From assembly GCA_019426215.1 (NCBI GenBank), contig CM033405.1:9897001-9961000 (forward strand): a stretch of DNA of 64,000 nt, read 5' to 3'. Source of the stretch: Buddleja alternifolia (lineage: Eukaryota > Streptophyta > Magnoliopsida > Lamiales > Scrophulariaceae). A program made the translations under genes and the position numbers. Each line of letters opens with the position of its first letter. Position 1 is the first letter of the stretch. This document shows positions 59,090 to 64,000 of the stretch, piece after piece. The notes under the pieces are model-generated. The model ran no database searches. It was given only the letters and a program-made list of their open reading frames with translations, and had not been told where the DNA came from.

Positions 59090-60343
59090 TGTTATGTGCC
59101 CGGCGAGCCATTTTTTAGGCTTAGCCATTTCAATTGTAAACACTATGACAATCTTGTTTTAAGTATATTACATGTCTTTTATTCATGGTATGCTTCTTTA
59201 GTATCATTTACTTATGTTAGTATAGATAAAGATCTCAGGGATTACCTAAGGGTTAGGGGAGCGGTCGGGATACCTATGGAACGCTCTCAAAGACTGTAAT
59301 CCTAAAAGGTGTTCCAAGCCATAGAGGCTGTAAGATGTGGGATATCTCAGGCCTCGTCAAGACTTGTTCGTGTATGTAACTCTTATTAGAGATTGACGTG
59401 TTCCATTGTCAATGGCGGGATGAGTCAATAAATGCACGAAGATTCATACTTTGGAGAAGTATGGAATTGAACGTTGCCGCAAGGATTCCTCGTTGATTCT
59501 GTAGAACATGGAGTCCTTGGGTTTCGTAGTGTGAGATTAGTCCTTAGACCTGAGATGTCATTGGGAAGGGTGTTATCCACTATGCTTTGATATGCATGTG
59601 CACTCGAGCATAGTCATATGGCGTGTATGTTGGGTATAGTCTGATAGTACAGCGGAATAGATAGCAATCGTCAAGGAATTCATCCAGGGTCAAGTACCTG
59701 ACATTTCCTATGCTGTTGCGAGAATCTAAATGATCGGTTAAAGCCTCTGATCAAAGCGGTTGTCTTATAAGAGGGATTGGTGGTCTCGGCTTGGAAGACT
59801 GGATCATTAGATATCACAACACAATCATAGTTTCTAAGGTTATTAGGGTTCGACCGTCGCCATACCCTAGACCATAGACAGGAAACAGAGGAAGGGATTT
59901 TACTCACATGAAGATCGTAACCTGGATAGGTTTGCTTTTCATCATTAACATCTAGGAAGTCTTAGCGACATTGCTTGACATTGAACCATGACCGATAGAT
60001 GCTTTGAGTTAATTGGTGAAGTTAATTCAAGATCTAGTTAATTATTGAGAATAATTAATCTAGCTTATGGGAGGACTTATTGCTAGTTTATTAATGAGCA
60101 TGAGGCGTCACACGCCTAACTTAGTGTAGTACCTATTGGCTAGTTAATTCTTTGTGAATTAATGGAGAGATTAATTAAATGGATTTAATTAATCGGGAAA
60201 AAGAATATATATTAAATAATATTCTTATAATTTAATATTGAAATATTAAATTGGAAAAGACTAATTGTTAAAATATATATGTATACACGTGCGTGTGTGT
60301 ATGTGTATTTTTAGTGGAAATATTTTATCTTGTTCACCAAGTT

Positions 60344-60374
<31 letters not shown>

Positions 60375-60830
60375 ATCTTAATAATATATTTTGTAGGATC
60401 TATTTTAATTAGTTAGTTACTAATTAATATGAAGATCTTATAAATATATTAGTAGATATTGGATAGATATGGTATATTTGAGATGATCTCAAATACATGA
60501 AAATATCTAGTTAGTTGGAAAAGCATCCAACTAATTAAGGAAAGAAGAAAAGAGAAAGGAAATAATATATATATATATATATATATATATGCATACACGC
60601 CTTTCTCTAAGAGAGAGAAGTGGGCGTATGTGTGTGTGTGTTTCCACTTGGGTTGACTCTATATATATGTGTATTCCATCTTTTGAAAAGATGATTAAGA
60701 GATTCAATTCCTCAAAAAGACTTTCTCTCTAATTCTCTCCCCTTTTTCTTTCACTCTAATTCATCCAACTCATATGTTGAGTACGAAGAATACTAATAAA
60801 AATTCCTACTTGGAACACTAATATAAACTC
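59090..60830. repeat. Probable LTR, interrupted by the Gypsy element
   Basis: It starts TGTTATGTGCCCGGC at 59090 and runs without coding sequence up to the Gypsy LTR. TA/TG microsatellites lie at about 60344-60375 and 60564-60591. A CT-rich segment near 60715-60760 followed by CATATGTTGAG resembles the transcribed end of a retrotransposon LTR. The second end would lie beyond the window. Borders and class are inferred. Confidence 0.35.
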
Positions 60831-62744
60831 TGATAAGAGGTGTTTTTACGTGTTTTTAAGACCGTAATTCTTATGATTTGGATTCACTTATTGCTTAAAT
60901 CATGTCACATTTGCATTTAATAGGTGTGTTAAGTGAATACAGGTAATAAATGAGAATACATGAAGAAAAGGGAAGAAAAACGATGTACAAAACAAGTTCA
61001 AGCATGTTTTTCAACACCTAGGCGGTTTATGCATCTCCTACCACATTCGAGCGATAATTCCGTACATTTTGAGACCGACTTAGACAAAGTTTCCTTCTAC
61101 AAAGTTTTAGATGTATGTCTTATCTTCAAATGGGAACTTTAAACATCCAAATCGGAGGTCTATAGAGATAATTGTGAAGGAAATACGATTGCTGCGCCGA
61201 ACAGAGAAGTACATGTGCGAAGATACGCCCCAACGCCCTCCTAGTCATGCCTAGGCATGGATAGTCCGAATGTTACTCCTTTTTCAGCCTAAATTCCAGC
61301 CTTATATGATGGGTAAGAATCACTTTTGGCCATAATTCAGCACATGTGTTGAGGGGTTGTCATAAGTGTGTTTCTTGGTAGATTTACTTTATGGGCGCCA
61401 AATCAGAAACAACCTCCATGTTGAAACGTAATTTAGGTATACTTAGAGACCGAATTGGAAACAATGTCCTTCTGCAAAGTTGTAGATCTATGTGTTAGCT
61501 TCACATGGGGACTTGAATCATCCAATTTGGAGATCTGTGGAGAAGTTTATGAGGAAAATACTAAGACTGCGCTGGAAAGCAAGAAAATGGCAGCATGCAT
61601 GTGTTTTGTTGAAGTTTTCACATGGTTATGCTTGGTGGAATTCTTAATGGCCGAAATTTCAGCATTTTTTAGCTGGTTGGAATCTTAAAAGCCAAACTTT
61701 AAGCATCACCTTAGGTGGAATTCTCATTGGGGAACTTTAATGGGAATTTTTAATGCATACTTTAGTGGAATTTTGGCTATAAAAGGAGGGGGAACCCATA
61801 CTCTTCATCATTCACTATCAATTTCAGATTCTTGGAGGAGAGGAGGAGGAATCAGTCCTCAAGCTTCTTTCATCACCATTCTTCATCATTCTAAGAGGAG
61901 AAAGCTAGGAATTGAAGCTCCAATCAAGGGGCCATCATCTATCACATTAGAGGGAGTTTTTATAGCCTTTTCATTTCATTCATGTCTATGAACATGTGTA
62001 TTTATTCATTATTGTTTATCATAATATCTATCATGAACTAAATTCATAAGACTAAGGCCATGTAAGGTCAAATTGTGATATATGCTTATAATAGATGATT
62101 GTTGAGGTTATACTTATATTGTTATGTGATGTGAATTTGTGTTTTTACCTATCTTGCATATACTTGATCACTATATGTTAGAATCTTATGCCTAGGTTGA
62201 TATTTCGGGAGAAAATTAACTTAGGGTGCAAGAAATTCACATCATGACCCGCAACTAATGAGGAATTGCCCTAGACATAGGTAAAGATTCCCGGGTGAAG
62301 TTGTTCGATTCAAATCGAGTGAACTCTAGTACGTTAATGCATGTTTAGTGGTTAGATTTCCGGATAGGAATATTTGGGAAATCACGATCTAAGCATAGGA
62401 GTTTATACGCGAGACATCGGTTATTCTCTACCCTCGGAGCTCTCACCATAACAATATAAGCGTAATCCTTCAACGAGAATCTTTATAAGTATAATTGATC
62501 AATTTGAACCTAGCATGTGCCTTAGTCTCCCTTTCTATTTTGTTTTAAATCATTTGTTCAACCTTGTTCTTATCTTACGCATTTCACACTCATTTTACCT
62601 TTATTGTTTTGATCTTTGTTGTTATAAAATCTTAAACTAGAATTCAAGTCCTTGTGGTTCGACAATCCGGACTTCTCGTCCACTTTTATTACTACACACG
62701 ACTAGTGCACTTGCTATTATAGCACGTTAGCTTTTAGCGTGTCA
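60831..62744 (+). repeat. 5' LTR of the Gypsy element
   Basis: TG start at TGATAAGAGG (60831) and CA end in GTGTCA (62744), six bases before the primer site. A TATA box (TATAAAAGG) is at about 61779-61787. The left border is set by the TGATA start, as in the solo LTR, and could be off. Frames inside the LTR are not genes. Confidence 0.65.
61779..61787 (+). promoter_or_regulatory. TATA box of the Gypsy LTR
   Basis: TATAAAAGG in the middle of the LTR, preceded by repeated TGGAATTTT words and followed by CATCATTC words typical of the start of LTR transcripts. Confidence 0.65.
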
Positions 62745-62750
62745 AGTTTT

Positions 62751-62768
62751 TGGCGCCGTTGCCGGGGA
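62751..62768 (+). other. Primer binding site (tRNA-Asp type)
   Basis: TGGCGCCGTTGCCGGGGA, the standard site of Athila-like plant Gypsy elements, six bases after the LTR end. Confidence 0.9.
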
Positions 62769-62903
62769 CTTGTTCATTTTAGTTTTTGATTTTTCGTTTA
62801 AATTTTCCTAATTCTTAGTTCTTCGTTTATTTCTAACCTTTCTTTTATTTTATTATTCTAATTTTGTTTTTTGTGTTTAATTGTTAGGTGTAATTTGTGG
62901 TGC

Positions 62904-64000
62904 ATGACCCGCTCTTCTAACGAGCCTCTATACAATTTTGAGCCGGAGATAGAGCGTGTTCTTCGATCTAGTAGACGCGCTCGAGAAATGGCCGACAATC
63001 TAAATCCAAATGGGAATTTTCCCGACATAAATCTCCCGGAAAACAGGGAATGGTTGCAAAATCTATTCCAAGCTATGCAACCGGCACCTCCTCAAAGACT
63101 TCCATCGGTCCGAGAAAGTCTACCTCCAAGGGTCCACACTATACCGGGGCCCGTAGTCTTTCCAAATTTCTTTGCACCAAATTATCACATTCCGTCACAC
63201 ATCTTTAGCATGGTGCAAAGCGAACCCTTCTATGGAGAGCCCCATGAATCACCTCATGAGCATTTGGAGACTTTAGACGATACTCTCATGACTACCCAAT
63301 TTCATCCACGGGATCTCGATGCAATTCGTCTAAGAGTCTTCCACTTCTCATTAAAGGAAAGGGCGACCATGTGGTACAAATCTCTACCACCCCAATCCAT
63401 CACAACATGGGGACAATTGGTCGATGCCTTTTTGAGCAAATTCTTTCCACCCTCCAAAATCAATGAGCTAAGGAGCAACATTAAGGAGTTTAAGCAGGGG
63501 AATCATGAGTCCTTAGCCGAGGCATGGGCTAGATATAAAAACATGCTCCGAAAATGTCCGGATCACAACCTAAGATTGAGCGAGCAAGTATTACGATTCC
63601 ATGATGGAGTCCGTTCGCGCATCCGAAATAGGCTCAATGCCGGCGCCGGTGGTGATCTCCTTGGGCTCGATTGCCAAAGTGTGTGGGACAAGATTGAGCA
63701 ATTAGCCCGGGAAGATGAACTCTATCCCGATGATGAAGAAATCACACCCACTAAAAAGATTGCTTGTGTTCAAGAGTTGGGCGAAGAAGTTGCTTTGGAA
63801 ACAATGGTTGGCAATGTAAACTATGTTGGAAATGCCAATCGACCTCAATTGAACTTCCATGTGCCCGAAAATTTTCCAAGGAGGCCCAATCCCGCACAAA
63901 ATGCCCATCCCGGCGTCTATCAAGCACCAAGGCCCCCATTCAACAATAACCAAGCTCAAAGGCAAGGTAATCCTCATATACAAAGGCAAATAAGACCTCT
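62904..64000 (+). CDS. Gypsy gag protein, partial (365 codons to the edge)
   Basis: From the ATG at 62904 (MTRSSNEPLYNFEPEIERVL) the frame stays open to the last base, about 365 codons without a stop. The retrotransposon gag domain is clear: NFFAPNYHIPSHIFSMV, then GEPHESPHEHLETL, FSLKERATMWYKSLPPQSIT, and DAFLSKFFPPSKINELRSNI (roughly residues 95-205). After residue 300 the sequence turns Pro/Asn/Gln-rich, as before the zinc knuckle. It would form the particle of the element in the cytoplasm. The open frame shows this copy is younger than the Copia at 1070. A second ATG at 62988 in the same frame could be used. Confidence 0.9.
   Translation, partial: MTRSSNEPLYNFEPEIERVLRSSRRAREMADNLNPNGNFPDINLPENREWLQNLFQAMQPAPPQRLPSVRESLPPRVHTIPGPVVFPNFFAPNYHIPSHIFSMVQSEPFYGEPHESPHEHLETLDDTLMTTQFHPRDLDAIRLRVFHFSLKERATMWYKSLPPQSITTWGQLVDAFLSKFFPPSKINELRSNIKEFKQGNHESLAEAWARYKNMLRKCPDHNLRLSEQVLRFHDGVRSRIRNRLNAGAGGDLLGLDCQSVWDKIEQLAREDELYPDDEEITPTKKIACVQELGEEVALETMVGNVNYVGNANRPQLNFHVPENFPRRPNPAQNAHPGVYQAPRPPFNNNQAQRQGNPHIQRQIRP

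Larger units (their letters stand above)
60831..64000 (+). mobile_element. Ty3/Gypsy retrotransposon, 5' part, cut by the window edge
   Basis: 5' LTR 60831-62744, primer site at 62751 and an open gag frame to the window end. The primer site TGGCGCCGTTGCCGGGGA is the tRNA-Asp-type site used by the Athila/Tat branch of plant Gypsy elements. The reverse solo LTR at 14477-16105 and the fragment at 1-600 share its LTR words. Pol and the 3' LTR, if present, lie outside the window. Confidence 0.85.

Noticed and set aside
60960..61991. Three + strand frames of 60-83 codons
   Set aside because: They lie within the Gypsy LTR upstream of, or around, its TATA box and match no family.

Overview
The window is nuclear DNA of a flowering plant, most likely a eudicot. 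It has long AT-rich introns with GT-AG borders, plant-type Copia, Gypsy, CACTA, hAT, Mutator and Tourist elements, an integrated plant pararetrovirus, and one conserved plant gene, a 15-exon FVE/MSI4 WD40 gene at 42898-53518. Everything else is transposable element or spacer.

Layout. 1-600 is a decayed reverse-strand Gypsy-type LTR. 1070-22676 is a degenerate Copia LTR retrotransposon on the + strand. It has been invaded twice: by a reverse-oriented Gypsy-type solo LTR (14477-16105, 5-bp duplication AATAG) and by a 10.4-kb block (3873-14290) with Mutator-like inverted ends and a 9-bp duplication TATTAAATG. That block holds a near-complete, badly mutated caulimovirid genome on the minus strand, and a 1.2-kb hAT element (7349-8537, 8-bp duplication) is inserted between its RT and RNase H regions. 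22677-30749 is the remnant of a minus-strand Copia element, cut by CACTA element 1 (23433-29156, duplication AGA). 30750-40376 is CACTA element 2 (duplication AAT).

Element 2 has a frameshifted TNP2-type transposase gene and a second gene of 12 exons. Element 1 has lost almost all of TNP2 but keeps the second gene. In both elements the second gene reads without interruption for 727 residues. It joins a plant En/Spm second-protein-like region to a Ulp1-type (C48) cysteine protease with His, Asp, Gln and Cys in place. Both elements end in arrays of hairpins built from the motif AACCGCTG/CAGCGGTT, and a conserved leader block of about 65 bp precedes each gene.

40377-42897 holds a LINE 3' end and two related 150-bp Mutator-type MITEs with 9-bp duplications, one ending 177 bp before the FVE start codon. 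FVE introns contain a hAT MITE, a Tourist-type MITE and two further inverted-repeat elements. 53519-60830 is spacer with a DUF4283/LINE ORF1 relic, a Copia gag relic and LTR pieces. 60831-64000 is the 5' part of a Ty3/Gypsy element (LTR, tRNA-Asp-type primer site, open gag frame) that runs off the window.

How the parts relate: the cellular gene FVE (flowering-time and chromatin regulator) sits in a gap between nested transposons. The most unusual parts are the pararetrovirus bounded by Mutator-like ends and the two CACTA elements that preserve the protease gene better than the transposase gene. All calls come from reading the sequence; no database search was possible.
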